From Sphingomonas leidyi (GTDB lineage: Bacteria > Pseudomonadota > Alphaproteobacteria > Sphingomonadales > Sphingomonadaceae), in contig NZ_JAASQV010000002.1 of assembly GCF_011761945.1 (NCBI RefSeq), positions 248,001-312,000 on the forward strand: a stretch of 64,000 nt of DNA, given 5' to 3'. How positions within the stretch are numbered: position 1 is the first letter of the stretch; every line of letters begins with the position of its first letter. Shown here piece after piece: positions 51,873 to 61,327 of the stretch. The position numbers and the translations under genes are program-made. The notes beneath the pieces are model-generated. The model made no database searches. It was not told the origin of the DNA and was given only the letters and a program-made list of their open reading frames with translations.

Positions 51873-53012
51873 GTGCCCGCCGCTTCCGTAACCGCCCGTA
51901 TCGCCGATGGAGTCAGCTCGATCCTGCCGGGCGACTGGGACGCGTGCGCGGGAACGGGCAACCCGTTCGTCAGCCATGCCTTTCTTTCGATCCTCGAACG
52001 CTCGGGATCGGTGAGCCCGCGTGCCGGCTGGCAATCGCTGCCGATCGTGATCGAGGACGCGCAGGGCATCCCCGCGGCGATCGCCCCGGCCTATGCCAAG
52101 GGCCACAGCCAGGGCGAGTATGTGTTCGACCATGCCTGGGCCGATGCCTGGGAGCAGGCGGGCGGGCAATATTATCCCAAGCTCCAGGTCGCCGTGCCCT
52201 TCACGCCCGTACCGGGCCCCCGGCTGCTGCTGCGCGACCATGCGCTGGCGCCTGGCCTGATCGCCGGGATCGAGGCGGTGACCGACCGGAACCGGCTCTC
52301 CTCGGCACACGTCACCTTTCTCGAGCCGGACCAGCTGCCCCTGTTCGAGCAGGCCGGCTGGCTGATCCGCGCCGGCACCCAGTTCCACTGGGCGAACGAA
52401 GGCTATCGGAGCTTCGACGAGTTCCTGGGCGCCCTTGCCAGCCGCAAGCGCAAGGCCATCCGCAAGGAGCGCGCGGCGGCAGTGGCGGGCCTGACCATCC
52501 GCCATCTGTGCGGCGCCGAGATCACCGAGGCGCATTGGGACGCCTTCTGGGCCTTCTACCAGGACACGGGCAGCCGCAAATGGGGCCGCCCCTATCTCAC
52601 GCGCGACTTCTTCTCGCTGCTCGGCGCCGAGATGGCGGACAAGGTGCTGCTGATCTTCGCCGAGCGGGATGGGCAGCCGATCGCCGGCGCGCTCAACCTG
52701 GTCGGCGCCGACGCGCTCTATGGCCGCTATTGGGGGGCGCTCGAGGAAGTGTCCTTCCTGCATTTCGAGCTCTGCTACTATCAGGCGATCGACGCCGCGA
52801 TCGCACGCGGCCTGAACCGGGTGGAGGCAGGGGCCCAGGGCGAGCACAAGCTTGCGCGCGGCTATGCGCCGGTGACCACCTGGTCGGCGCATTACCTCCC
52901 GGACCCGGGCTTCCGCCGCGCCGTCGCCGACTATCTCGAGCGCGAGCGCGAAGCGGTGGCGCAGGAGCAGGAATATCTCGGCGAGCTCACGCCCTTCCGC
53001 CGCGGCTGCTAG
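51873..53012 (+). CDS. FemAB-like GNAT acyltransferase (PF04339 type)
   Basis: About 379 residues. It opens with DWDACAGTGNPFVSHAFLSILERSGSV and contains YVFDHAWADAWEQAGGQYYPKLQVAVPFTPVPGPRLL, RKRKAIRKERAAA, and late LHFELCYYQAIDAAIARGLNRVEAGAQGEHKLARGY, the signature of the peptidogalycan biosynthesis/FemAB_like family. These proteins are predicted aminoacyl- or acyl-transferases; the substrate is unknown. The start is uncertain: a GTG at 51873 or a TTG at 51837, neither with a strong ribosome site. It is 45 bases after mscS and may share its operon. Confidence 0.88.
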   Translation: MPAASVTARIADGVSSILPGDWDACAGTGNPFVSHAFLSILERSGSVSPRAGWQSLPIVIEDAQGIPAAIAPAYAKGHSQGEYVFDHAWADAWEQAGGQYYPKLQVAVPFTPVPGPRLLLRDHALAPGLIAGIEAVTDRNRLSSAHVTFLEPDQLPLFEQAGWLIRAGTQFHWANEGYRSFDEFLGALASRKRKAIRKERAAAVAGLTIRHLCGAEITEAHWDAFWAFYQDTGSRKWGRPYLTRDFFSLLGAEMADKVLLIFAERDGQPIAGALNLVGADALYGRYWGALEEVSFLHFELCYYQAIDAAIARGLNRVEAGAQGEHKLARGYAPVTTWSAHYLPDPGFRRAVADYLEREREAVAQEQEYLGELTPFRRGC

Positions 53013-53037
53013 GCGCGGCGCGGATCTGGAATGGGGC

Positions 53038-53075
53038 GGCGGCCCATTTGCCGGCGGCCCATTTGCCGGCGGCCC
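53038..53075. repeat. 15-bp tandem repeat (2.5 copies)
   Basis: GGCGGCCCATTTGCC at 53038-53052 and 53053-53067, and a partial third copy to 53075. It lies in the 84-base gap between the convergent FemAB-like and membrane-protein genes. The length is likely to vary between strains by slippage. Confidence 0.85.
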
Positions 53076-53096
53076 GGGTGACGCGGCAGTCGCAGG

Positions 53097-54872
53097 CTAG
53101 TGCTTCTTCCCGTGCCTCGCCTTGTGCGCCGGGCTGGGCGAAGGGGACGGCGTGGGCGTCGGCGCCGGAGATTCCTCCGGCTCCGGCACCGGGCTGGCCT
53201 CCGGATCCGGCAGGCTGCTGCCACCCTGATGCCCTTCGCGCAGGATGATATCCCGCTCCCAGCGCGGCACCGGCAGCTCGCCCGGCTCGATCACCGGCGC
53301 GGGCACCGAATGGTCGATCTTGAACAGCGCGCTCGACCCGTCGCGCCAGAGCGGGATCAGCCCCTGTTCGAAGCGCGGGTTATAGGCGGGAGTCTCGATC
53401 ATCCAGACATAGTCGAACGCGTCGCGCGGGAAGCGCGCCAGCGCCCAGGCCACCGGGCGCCAATATTCGCGCGGGCATTGCACGTCGGTGACGATCTGCG
53501 ACGGATCATGGGCGAAGCGCCTGGCGGCGGCATAGCGCACGGTGAGCAGCTGCCCGCCCGCCATCGACCATTGGTCGTTGGTATAGGCGAGCTTGCGCTC
53601 GAGCGCGAGCGCGGGGACGTGCTGGAGACGCGTCTGCTTCCATTCGTAGCGGCAGGTCTCGCCGACGAAGCTGATCAGCCGGGCGCCCTGGGGCAGATGC
53701 TCGAGCGCCTTGAGCTCGCGGTCATAGGTGCCGCTGTAGAGCAGGAAGCTCCAGGTCGTGGCGGCGATGCGCACGCAGAAGAAGCTCATGCCGAGCACCG
53801 CCACGGTGGCGGCACCGCGGATCGACAGGCCGGGCTTGGGCCGGATCGCAAGGATGCCGATCGCCAGCAGGAAGGGCACCAGCCGCATGTCGGCATAGGC
53901 CGATCCGAACACGACGCGCGGCAGGAAGACATAGACCAGCGTCAGGAAGATGCCCGACAGCGCCAGGTTGCGCGAATATTGGATGTTCGGATCGCGCACC
54001 GCCTTGAACAGCAGCAGGAACAGCACGCCCACCGAGGCCAGATCGAACAGCTGCCAGCGATCGCGGAAGACCTGGGTGATCCACAGCATCTTCGCGCGCC
54101 AGTTGAACATGTCGAACGTCTGGCCGGTGACGTGCCCGCCCGAACGCCACAGCACCATCAGCAGCGCAGGCGGCGCCAGCACGATGCACTGGAGCCCGGC
54201 ATGGAACCAGGGCAGGATCCAGCCGCCGATCAGGTCTTTGTGCCACGGCACGTGCGGGTTGCGGCGCAGATCGTGCTGGCGGATCAGCTCGGCCGAGAAG
54301 GCGAGGATGCCGAGCAGGCCCCAGCCATAAGTGTGACAGACCCAGATCAGCACCGAGATCGGCAGGAACACCATCGAGCGGAAGACGAACTTGCCCAGCC
54401 GCGCCAGCCGCAGCCACCAGCCGAACGCCAGCAGGGCGAACGCCATCGACAGCGCGAAATTGACGAAGCCGAAATGGAAGGGAAAGGCATAGGCGAGCGG
54501 CAGCGCGAACAGCGCGGTCGCCGGGATGCGGCCATGCACCTCGCGCGCGATCCACAACATGCCCGCGACGGTCATCGCCGGGATCGCGATGACGATCAGC
54601 TTCACCGCCAGCTCGAGCCCGAAGACATGGTGCAGCGGGATGACCAGCAGGTCGACGCCCAGATTGCCCATCAGGCTCCAGCGGAAGTCGTACCATTCCT
54701 TGAGGAAAGGATATTGGTCATAGGTGAACTGGACGCGATAGCGCCCCATATGGCCAGGCAGATCGACCAGCGGCGGGATCTGGGGCCAGAGCAGCGGAAT
54801 GATGGCTATTAAGGTGCAGAGCGCCACGAACCATCGTGTCTGCCACCATTGCAACGCGTCGCCCCTGTCCAT
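53097..54872 (-). CDS. Polytopic membrane protein of unknown function, with proline-rich tail (A)
   Basis: A 591-residue membrane protein with roughly ten hydrophobic helices, an extracytoplasmic C-terminal domain and a Pro/Glu/Ser/Thr/Lys-rich tail (last ~40 residues, ending HKARHGKKH). Conserved blocks include PPLVDLPGHMGRYRVQ, HFGFVNFALSMAF, GSAYADMRLVPF, ETCRYEWKQTRLQH and PRDAFDYVWMIETP. The helix layout resembles GT-C glycosyltransferases but no catalytic acid pair is certain. It is a paralogue of the next gene upstream (54882-56432), 9 bases away. Probably envelope glycan-related; inference only. Confidence 0.75.
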   Translation of the reverse strand: MDRGDALQWWQTRWFVALCTLIAIIPLLWPQIPPLVDLPGHMGRYRVQFTYDQYPFLKEWYDFRWSLMGNLGVDLLVIPLHHVFGLELAVKLIVIAIPAMTVAGMLWIAREVHGRIPATALFALPLAYAFPFHFGFVNFALSMAFALLAFGWWLRLARLGKFVFRSMVFLPISVLIWVCHTYGWGLLGILAFSAELIRQHDLRRNPHVPWHKDLIGGWILPWFHAGLQCIVLAPPALLMVLWRSGGHVTGQTFDMFNWRAKMLWITQVFRDRWQLFDLASVGVLFLLLFKAVRDPNIQYSRNLALSGIFLTLVYVFLPRVVFGSAYADMRLVPFLLAIGILAIRPKPGLSIRGAATVAVLGMSFFCVRIAATTWSFLLYSGTYDRELKALEHLPQGARLISFVGETCRYEWKQTRLQHVPALALERKLAYTNDQWSMAGGQLLTVRYAAARRFAHDPSQIVTDVQCPREYWRPVAWALARFPRDAFDYVWMIETPAYNPRFEQGLIPLWRDGSSALFKIDHSVPAPVIEPGELPVPRWERDIILREGHQGGSSLPDPEASPVPEPEESPAPTPTPSPSPSPAHKARHGKKH

Positions 54873-54881
54873 CCGCGCCTT

Positions 54882-56432
54882 CTAGTGCGCAGGGGCGCCG
54901 CCCGACAAGCGGTTCCTGTCGATCTCGTACAGCCCGCTGGCGCCGTCCCGCCAGACGGGCGTCGTGCCGGCGAGCAGCCGCGCATCGAAGGGCGGCGGTG
55001 CGATCAGCCAGACATAGTCGAACGCGTCGCGCGGGAAGCCGCGCAGCGCCTGGTCGATGGTCATGCGGTCCTGCTTGTCCCTGCAGGGGCTGGCGAGGAC
55101 GACTTCGGACGGATCGATCGCGAACGCGCCCATCGCGGGCGCGTCGATGGTGAGCAGCGCCGAGCCGGCGAGCTCCCACTGGTCGTTGGAGAAGGCGGCA
55201 CGGCGCGCCATCGCCAGGCCGGAGAGGTGATCGAGCCGGCCGAGCGCCCAGGGATCGACGCAATTGTCGCCGACGAACGCAACGATCCGCGCCCCGCGCG
55301 GCACATGGTCGAGCGCGGCGAGCTGCCGGTCATATTCGCGGCCATATTGCCAGAAGCTGATCGTGGTTCCCGCCGTCCGCGCCAGGAAGAACGCCAGGCC
55401 GGCCACCGCCAGCCAGCGCAGCTCGCGCGCGCCGATGCCCTTGTCGACGCGAATCGCGAGCAGCGCGAACAGGACGATGAACGGCGCCAGCCGCATATCG
55501 GCATAGGCGGAGCCGAACAGCTTGTAGGGGATCAGCACGAAGGCGCAGGCGAGCATCAGGCACGCGCCCACCAATGCCGCCGAATGGCCGAAGCGCGGGT
55601 TGCGCGCGCTTCGGTAGATCAATCCCCAGAGTAGCAGCACCGAGCAGAAGTCGAACGGCCACCAGCGGTCGCGCAGGAAGATCGCCAGCCACGAGACCTT
55701 GCGCAGGCTGAAGAAGCGCTCGGTGATCCCGCCGCCGCCGTCGGGCCGCCAGAGCAGCAGCGGCAGCAGCGGGGATGCGAGCGGAAGGCAGGCGATGGCG
55801 GCGCGCATCGCCGCATCGATCCATCCGCCGCCATCCCGGCGCCGCAACCCCAGCTCGGCACCGAAGACCATCAGCCCCAGCATGCCCCAGCCCATGACGT
55901 GCGCGACCCAGATGCCGCATGCCAGCGGCAGGAACAGCGCCGCGCGCAGCCCGGTCCGGCCCAGCCGCCCGAGCCGCAGCCACAGGGCGAAGCCGTTGAG
56001 CGCGAGCGCCGCCGCCAGCGCGAAGTTCAGGAAGCCGAAATGGAAGGCGTAGTTGTAGACGAGCGGCAGCGCGAACAGCGCGAAGGGCGTGACCCGGCCA
56101 TGGATCTCCCGCGCGATCCACAGGATGCCGGCAGCGGAAAGCGCGACCGTCGCGATCGTGACCAGCTTCACCGCCGGCTCGAGCCCGGTCAGCGGGGCAA
56201 GACCGGCGACCAGCAGATCGGCGCCGAGATTGCCGATCAGCCGCCATTGGAAATGATACCATCGGCCCAGCATGTCCGCATCGGTACCCAGCATCACCCG
56301 GAACCGGCCGATATGCCCCGGCAGATCGGTGAGCGGCGGCACATCCGGCGCGAGCAGCGGCACGCACGACGCCAGGATCGCGGCGAGCGCGAACCAGCGC
56401 GTCTCCCACCAGCGGGCCGCCGGCGGTTCCAT
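54882..56432 (-). CDS. Polytopic membrane protein of unknown function, paralogue B
   Basis: A 516-residue membrane protein clearly related to its downstream neighbour: the same blocks occur in order (PPLTDLPGHIGRFRVM, HFGFLNFAL, GSAYADMRLAPF, FVGDNC, NDQWELAGSALLT, PRDAFDYVWLIAPP, PVWRDGASGLYEID). It lacks the proline-rich tail. The pair look like a tandem duplication. ATG 56432 shares one base with the stop of the upstream gene (TGATG), so the two are co-translated. The function is unknown; GT-C-like in layout. Confidence 0.75.
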   Translation of the reverse strand: MEPPAARWWETRWFALAAILASCVPLLAPDVPPLTDLPGHIGRFRVMLGTDADMLGRWYHFQWRLIGNLGADLLVAGLAPLTGLEPAVKLVTIATVALSAAGILWIAREIHGRVTPFALFALPLVYNYAFHFGFLNFALAAALALNGFALWLRLGRLGRTGLRAALFLPLACGIWVAHVMGWGMLGLMVFGAELGLRRRDGGGWIDAAMRAAIACLPLASPLLPLLLWRPDGGGGITERFFSLRKVSWLAIFLRDRWWPFDFCSVLLLWGLIYRSARNPRFGHSAALVGACLMLACAFVLIPYKLFGSAYADMRLAPFIVLFALLAIRVDKGIGARELRWLAVAGLAFFLARTAGTTISFWQYGREYDRQLAALDHVPRGARIVAFVGDNCVDPWALGRLDHLSGLAMARRAAFSNDQWELAGSALLTIDAPAMGAFAIDPSEVVLASPCRDKQDRMTIDQALRGFPRDAFDYVWLIAPPPFDARLLAGTTPVWRDGASGLYEIDRNRLSGGAPAH

Positions 56433-58144
56433 CAGTGGCGCGACGCCAGCCTGTAGGTGCGCGGCGCATCCCCGCCATCGATCGGCACCAGCCAGTCGGG
56501 GATCGATCCGGCGCGCAGGCCGGCGGCCAGGCTGCGCGGATCCCGCGCTTCCCTGGCGAAGCGGTCGAGATCGTCGGGGCAGAAGGCGACATAGTCGATG
56601 CCCCATGCCCGCGCGATCGCTTCGGATTGCGCGGGCTGGCTCAGGAAGAAGTCGTACATGGCACGGTTTCCCGGATTGTTTCGGTGATAGGGCGCGGCGA
56701 GCACCGCGTGCGGCGTGGCGGCGAGCGCATAGGCGCCGAGGTCGAGTGGCGCGAGCAGGTGTCCGGGCGGCAACGCCGCGAGCCGGGCGAGGCTCTCCGG
56801 CGTGGTGCAGCTCGGCCCGGCGGCGGCGCGCGGCGGAAAGATCGCGGTGGCGGCGATCGGGTAGAGGATGCCGGTCGCGGCGATCCAGGCGGCGACAAGC
56901 GCGAACGGGCCACGCGCCCGCGCGGCGCCGATCGTCACCGCCAGCGCCGGCGCGGCGAGCATCGCCCCGGCATAGGCCCCGCGCAACTGGAACAGCGTGA
57001 TCGCCAGCGCAGTGAACTGGAGCGCGGCCACCACCCACCAGCCGGCCTCGCGCCGCCGCCGCGCGATCGCGAGGGACGCGATCAGCCCGGCCAGTGCGAG
57101 CCCGGCATAGGCGATGGCGTTGGCGGGCGGCGCGCCGAACAGCGGCTGCGCCTCGCCGACTTCGGCGAGCCAGAGGCGCGCGAGCAGCGGATCGACTTCG
57201 CCATAGGGATCGAGGCATTGCGGCGCGAGCAGCAGCACCGCCCCCGCCGCCGCCACGCCGGCGATCCCGGCGGCGCCCGCCCGCGCGCGCGCGGTCCGCG
57301 GCCCCGCGACCGCGAACAGGGCCAGGCCCATCGGCGCGATCGCGGCACATTGCACCGCCCGCCACAGCAGCCCGGTGAAACCGTCACAGGCCGGCACGCT
57401 CCAGCCGCTCGTGCGGAACAGGATGCCCGCTCCGGCAAGCGCGATCGGCAGGACGAAGCCGAAACCGAGCAGCCGGTCGCGGCTGCCCGGCCTGTCCGCC
57501 ACCCACAGCAGCACCAGCGCCGCACCGGCGACGCCCAGCAGCGGCAAGGTCTCGAGGCCGATGACGAGCGACGCCGTCACGGCGAGCGCCGCGACCGCGC
57601 CGGCCCGGAAGCTGCCCGTGCCGAGCAGTACGCGCACCAGCAACAGGATCAGGACGAGCTGCAATCCGTGATGGTCGATCCGCCCCGGCAGGAACAGGCT
57701 GGTCGCCGGATAGGCGAGCGCGGCGAGCAGGGTCGCCGTCGCCGGCGGCGCGCCCAGGCGGCGCGCGACCGCGCCGGTCAACGCCAGCGCTGCGCAGAAC
57801 AGCGAAGCCGGCCACAGGATCACCGCGGCCAGCGCCGCGCCATGGCCGCCGAGCCAGGGCGTGAGCGCCACGATCCATGCCGCGGGCACGAGGTCGGCCA
57901 GTCGCGACCAGTGCATCTCCAGCCCGGGCACCGGCCCGAGCCGATGCTGGGCAAGGTCGCCGAAGGACTGGCCGGCCAGCCAGTCGCGGATCTGCTGGAG
58001 CCGCACCATGTCGTCGGTATCGGGGAGCCGCAGCGCGGCCAGATCGTGCCAGTCGCGCAGCGTCCAGGCGCCGCACAGCACCACGGTCAGCAGCAGCGCG
58101 ACGCCAGGGTCACGCCATGCATACCGGGGCCGGCTCGTCTCCAT
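56432..58144 (-). CDS. GT-C-like membrane protein, possibly STT3/AglB-type
   Basis: A 570-residue protein with about ten membrane helices. Near the N-terminus LPDTDDMVRLQQIRDWLAG (D42, D44, D45) and GLEMHWSRLADL, then LFLPGRIDHHGLQ, look like the first-loop acidic motif and later His motif of GT-C lipid-linked sugar transferases such as STT3/AglB. The C-terminal part (AATPHAVLAAPYHRNNPGNRAMYDFF, then IDYVAFCPDD) is likely periplasmic. Assignment is by pattern only. It heads a three-gene operon with the two paralogous membrane proteins. Confidence 0.68.
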   Translation of the reverse strand: METSRPRYAWRDPGVALLLTVVLCGAWTLRDWHDLAALRLPDTDDMVRLQQIRDWLAGQSFGDLAQHRLGPVPGLEMHWSRLADLVPAAWIVALTPWLGGHGAALAAVILWPASLFCAALALTGAVARRLGAPPATATLLAALAYPATSLFLPGRIDHHGLQLVLILLLVRVLLGTGSFRAGAVAALAVTASLVIGLETLPLLGVAGAALVLLWVADRPGSRDRLLGFGFVLPIALAGAGILFRTSGWSVPACDGFTGLLWRAVQCAAIAPMGLALFAVAGPRTARARAGAAGIAGVAAAGAVLLLAPQCLDPYGEVDPLLARLWLAEVGEAQPLFGAPPANAIAYAGLALAGLIASLAIARRRREAGWWVVAALQFTALAITLFQLRGAYAGAMLAAPALAVTIGAARARGPFALVAAWIAATGILYPIAATAIFPPRAAAGPSCTTPESLARLAALPPGHLLAPLDLGAYALAATPHAVLAAPYHRNNPGNRAMYDFFLSQPAQSEAIARAWGIDYVAFCPDDLDRFAREARDPRSLAAGLRAGSIPDWLVPIDGGDAPRTYRLASRH

Positions 58145-58232
58145 GCCACCGCAGCTAGGCCAGTTTGGTTAATTGCGCGTTAGGCGCCTGCCGCCGACGG
58201 ATGCGCGCGGCACCCGCCGGATACCCGGCCGA

Positions 58233-59453
58233 TCAGAGGCGATCGCGGCGCCCGAGCAAGCGGAGCCGCAGCGCGTTGAGCTTGATGAAGCCCGCGGCAT
58301 CGCGCTGGTCGTATGCGCCCTGATCGTCCTCGAAGGTCACCACCTTCTCCGAATAGAGGCTGTACGGCGACTTGCGGCCGGTGACGATCACGCTGCCCTT
58401 GTAGAGCTTGAGGCGGACGGTACCGGTCACCTTCTCCTGGCTGTGATCGATCGCGGCCTGGAGCATCTCGCGCTCCGGCGCGAACCAGAAGCCGTTATAG
58501 ATCAGCTCCGCATAGCGTGGCGCCAGCTCGTCCTTCAGGTGCGCCGCGCCGCGATCGAGCGTGATCTGCTCGATGCCGCGATGGGCGAGATGATAGATGG
58601 TGCCGCCCGGCGTCTCGTACATGCCGCGGCTCTTCATGCCGACGAAGCGGTTCTCGACCAGGTCGAGCCGGCCGATGCCGTGCTTGCGGCCCAGCTCGTT
58701 GAGCGCGGTGAGCAGCGTCGCCGGCGACATCGCCTGGCCGTTCAGCGCCACGCCGTCGCCCCGCTCGAAATCGATCGTGATCGTCTCGGGCGCGTCCGGC
58801 GCGTCTTCGGGGTTCACCGTGCGCGAATAGACATAGTCGGGCACTTCCTCCCACGGATCCTCGAGCACCTTGCCCTCGCTCGACGTGTGCAGAAGGTTCG
58901 CGTCGGTCGAGAAGGGCGATTCGCCGCGCTTGTCCTTGGCGACCGGGATCTGGTGCTTCTCGGCGAACTCGATCAGCCTGGTGCGGCTGGTCAGGTCCCA
59001 TTCGCGCCAGGGGGCGATCACCTTGATGTCCGGGTTGAGCGCGTAATAGCCCAGTTCGAAGCGCACCTGGTCATTGCCCTTGCCGGTGGCACCGTGGCTC
59101 ACCGCGTCGGCATTCACCATCTTGGCGATCTCGATCTGGCGCTTGGCGATCAGCGGGCGCGCGATCGAGGTGCCAAGCAGATACAGGCCCTCATAGAGCG
59201 CGTTCGCGCGCATCATCGGGAAGACGAAGTCCTTGACGAACTCCTCGCGCAGATCGTCGATGAAGATGTGCTCGGGCTTCACGCCGGCCATCTCGGCCTT
59301 CTTGCGCGCCGGCTCGAGCTCCTCGCCCTGGCCGAGGTCGGCGGTGAAGGTGACTACCTCGCACTGATATTCCTGCTGGAGCCATTTCAGGATCACGCTC
59401 GTGTCCAGGCCGCCCGAATAGGCGAGCACGACGCGGTTGATCTTGTCCGACAT
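58233..59453 (-). CDS. argG: Argininosuccinate synthase
   Basis: A 406-residue enzyme that joins citrulline and aspartate with ATP in arginine synthesis. The ATP-pyrophosphatase loop AYSGGLDTS is at residues 11-19. Downstream signatures include [36 protein letters not shown] and [19 protein letters not shown]. Length and motifs fit the type I enzyme. A convergent/divergent context gives it a probable single-gene unit; 114 bases separate it from the divergent DUF1801 gene. Confidence 0.97.
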   Translation of the reverse strand: MSDKINRVVLAYSGGLDTSVILKWLQQEYQCEVVTFTADLGQGEELEPARKKAEMAGVKPEHIFIDDLREEFVKDFVFPMMRANALYEGLYLLGTSIARPLIAKRQIEIAKMVNADAVSHGATGKGNDQVRFELGYYALNPDIKVIAPWREWDLTSRTRLIEFAEKHQIPVAKDKRGESPFSTDANLLHTSSEGKVLEDPWEEVPDYVYSRTVNPEDAPDAPETITIDFERGDGVALNGQAMSPATLLTALNELGRKHGIGRLDLVENRFVGMKSRGMYETPGGTIYHLAHRGIEQITLDRGAAHLKDELAPRYAELIYNGFWFAPEREMLQAAIDHSQEKVTGTVRLKLYKGSVIVTGRKSPYSLYSEKVVTFEDDQGAYDQRDAAGFIKLNALRLRLLGRRDRL

Positions 59454-59567
59454 GGGGCGACTCCAAAGGATGTGCGGGGAAACGGCGTGCGCCTTACGGG
59501 CGCGGGACCGCTTCCGCAAGTTCTGTAGCTGGGGCATGCTCCCCCGGCATCGACTCGGGAGGGGCAG

Positions 59568-59987
59568 ATGGCCGAGCTCAAGACCAGGGCAACGGAGATT
59601 CAGGTCGCCGACTTCATCGCTGCGGTGCCCGATGCCACGCGCCGCGCGGATGCCGGGGCGGTCTGCACGATGATGGCACGGCTGACCGGCGAGCCGCCGA
59701 AGATGTGGGGGCCATCGATCATCGGCTTCGGGCGCTATGCCTATCGCTATGACAGCGGCCGCACCGGCGAGATGTGCCGGATCGGCTTCAGCCCGCGCAA
59801 GGCCGAGCTGGTCCTCTACGTGCTCGACGGCAATGCCGATCAGGGCGAGGTCCTGGGCCGGCTGGGCAGGCACCGGACCGGCAAGGGCTGCCTGTACATC
59901 AAGCGGCTGGCCGATGTGGACGCGGACGTGCTCGAGGAGATCGTCCGCGCCAAGATCGCGCGGATGGACGCCGCCTACCCGGCCTGA
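59568..59987 (+). CDS. DUF1801-domain protein
   Basis: A 139-residue small protein of the DUF1801 (YdhG-like) fold: [48 protein letters not shown] and [13 protein letters not shown], then [22 protein letters not shown]. Members are widespread; function unknown, though the fold is shared with frataxin-like proteins. No operon partner; its end overlaps the convergent cfa gene by 13 bases. Confidence 0.9.
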   Translation: MAELKTRATEIQVADFIAAVPDATRRADAGAVCTMMARLTGEPPKMWGPSIIGFGRYAYRYDSGRTGEMCRIGFSPRKAELVLYVLDGNADQGEVLGRLGRHRTGKGCLYIKRLADVDADVLEEIVRAKIARMDAAYPA

Positions 59988-61237
59988 CCGGCCTGGCGCA
60001 GCGTCACCTTGTGCGGCTCGCGCAGGGTTCGCTCCTCCTCGACCATATAGTCGCGGGTGAGCGGCAATGCGTCGCGCGAGCGCGAGAACTGGAGCTGGTA
60101 GTTGACCAGCCCGCCATATTTGAAGCTCACATGGCACCCCGCCAGGTAGAAGCACCACATGCGGTAGAAGCGCTCGTCGTACAGGGCGACGATCGCGTCG
60201 CGCGCCGCGACGGTGCGCTCGTACCAGTGCCGGAGCGTCTCGGCATAATGGAGGCGCAGCACCTCCACGTCCGTCATGAAATAGCGCAGCCCCTCATAGC
60301 CCTTCGCGATCTCCGAGAGCGCCGGGATATAGCCGCCGGGGAAGATGTACTTCAGCGTGAAGGCATCGGTAACGCCCGGCCCGCCTGCCCTGCCGATGGT
60401 ATGGAGCAGCATCACGCCCTCGGGCGTCAGCAGCTCGCGCACCTTGCGGAAGAAGGTGCGGTAGTGCGGCGTGCCGACATGCTCGAACATGCCGACCGAG
60501 ACGATCCGGTCGAACTGGCCGGCGACGTGGCGATAGTCGATCAGCTCGAACTTCACCTTGTCCGCCACGCCGGCATCCGCCGCCCGTTGCCGCGCGACCT
60601 TGAGCTGCTCCTCCGACAGGGTGACGCCCAGCACCTCGGCGCCGGTCTTCTGGTGGATGTAGAGCGCCATGCCGCCCCAGCCGCAGCCGATGTCGAGCAC
60701 CTTCATCCCCGGCTTCAGCGCCAGCTTGGCGACGATGTGCGCCTTCTTGTCGAGCTGGGCCTGTTCGAGGCCGATGCCCGGCGCGCTGAAATAGGCGCAG
60801 CTATATTGCCGGTCGGTATCGAGGAAGAGATCGTAGAGCTTGCCCGACAGGTCGTAGTGATGCGCGACGTTCCGCTTCGAACGGCGCTCCATGTTGATCC
60901 GGCCGAGCCGGAACATCACGGCGTCGACCGCCTTCTTGAACGCGCTGGGGAAGAGCACCGAATCATTGTCTTCCCAGCGATTGTTCGATGCGAACAGGAT
61001 CAGCAGGTCGAGGATCTCGCCCTGCTCGACCTGAATGTCGCCGTCCATGAAGGCCTCGGCCGCGCCCAGCGAGGGATCGCGCAGGATGCGGCGCGTCGCG
61101 CCTGCTCCGAAACGGATCGTTACCGGCTTGAGCGCCGGATCGGCTTCGCCGAAGCTCTGCCGGGTGCCATCCGCGTGGATGACGGTGAGTTGTCCGCGCT
61201 TGATTGCGCGTGCGAAAAAACGATCGATCAACGCCAT
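59975..61237 (-). CDS. cfa: Cyclopropane-fatty-acyl-phospholipid synthase
   Basis: A 420-residue SAM-dependent enzyme that adds a methylene bridge to unsaturated phospholipid acyl chains, a stationary-phase and acid-stress membrane change. N-terminal lipid-binding domain (to about residue 115), then the SAM site [16 protein letters not shown] (181-196). Further motifs are [23 protein letters not shown] and a late [14 protein letters not shown]. The 89 bases upstream hold an 11-bp direct repeat (61299-61317) and a palindrome that may be its promoter control. Confidence 0.95.
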   Translation of the reverse strand: MALIDRFFARAIKRGQLTVIHADGTRQSFGEADPALKPVTIRFGAGATRRILRDPSLGAAEAFMDGDIQVEQGEILDLLILFASNNRWEDNDSVLFPSAFKKAVDAVMFRLGRINMERRSKRNVAHHYDLSGKLYDLFLDTDRQYSCAYFSAPGIGLEQAQLDKKAHIVAKLALKPGMKVLDIGCGWGGMALYIHQKTGAEVLGVTLSEEQLKVARQRAADAGVADKVKFELIDYRHVAGQFDRIVSVGMFEHVGTPHYRTFFRKVRELLTPEGVMLLHTIGRAGGPGVTDAFTLKYIFPGGYIPALSEIAKGYEGLRYFMTDVEVLRLHYAETLRHWYERTVAARDAIVALYDERFYRMWCFYLAGCHVSFKYGGLVNYQLQFSRSRDALPLTRDYMVEEERTLREPHKVTLRQAGQAG

Positions 61238-61298
61238 TAAGCCGTCACCACCACCCGATGTAACAGCCCCCCGGCAACCACATTAGGGAAGCGCGCGA

Positions 61299-61327
61299 TT
61301 TCCGCAATATTTCCGCAGCTGCGAAAT
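61299..61327. promoter_or_regulatory. 11-bp direct repeat and palindrome upstream of cfa
   Basis: TTTCCGCA is at 61299-61306 and 61310-61317 (period 11), and a GCAGCTGC palindrome (61315-61322) follows, with ATTTC/GAAAT flanks. It lies 61-90 bases before the cfa start. This may be a regulator site, though it does not match the TTCA boxes above. Confidence 0.4.

Noticed and set aside
50394..52892. An 832-residue minus-strand open frame opposite mscS and the FemAB-like gene
   Set aside because: Its composition is biased (Arg/Gln/Asp), and the plus strand has conserved motifs, so it is a shadow frame.
61238..61298. A general-stress (EcfG) promoter upstream of cfa
   Set aside because: GGAAA-like sequence is present but no CGTT at the required distance.
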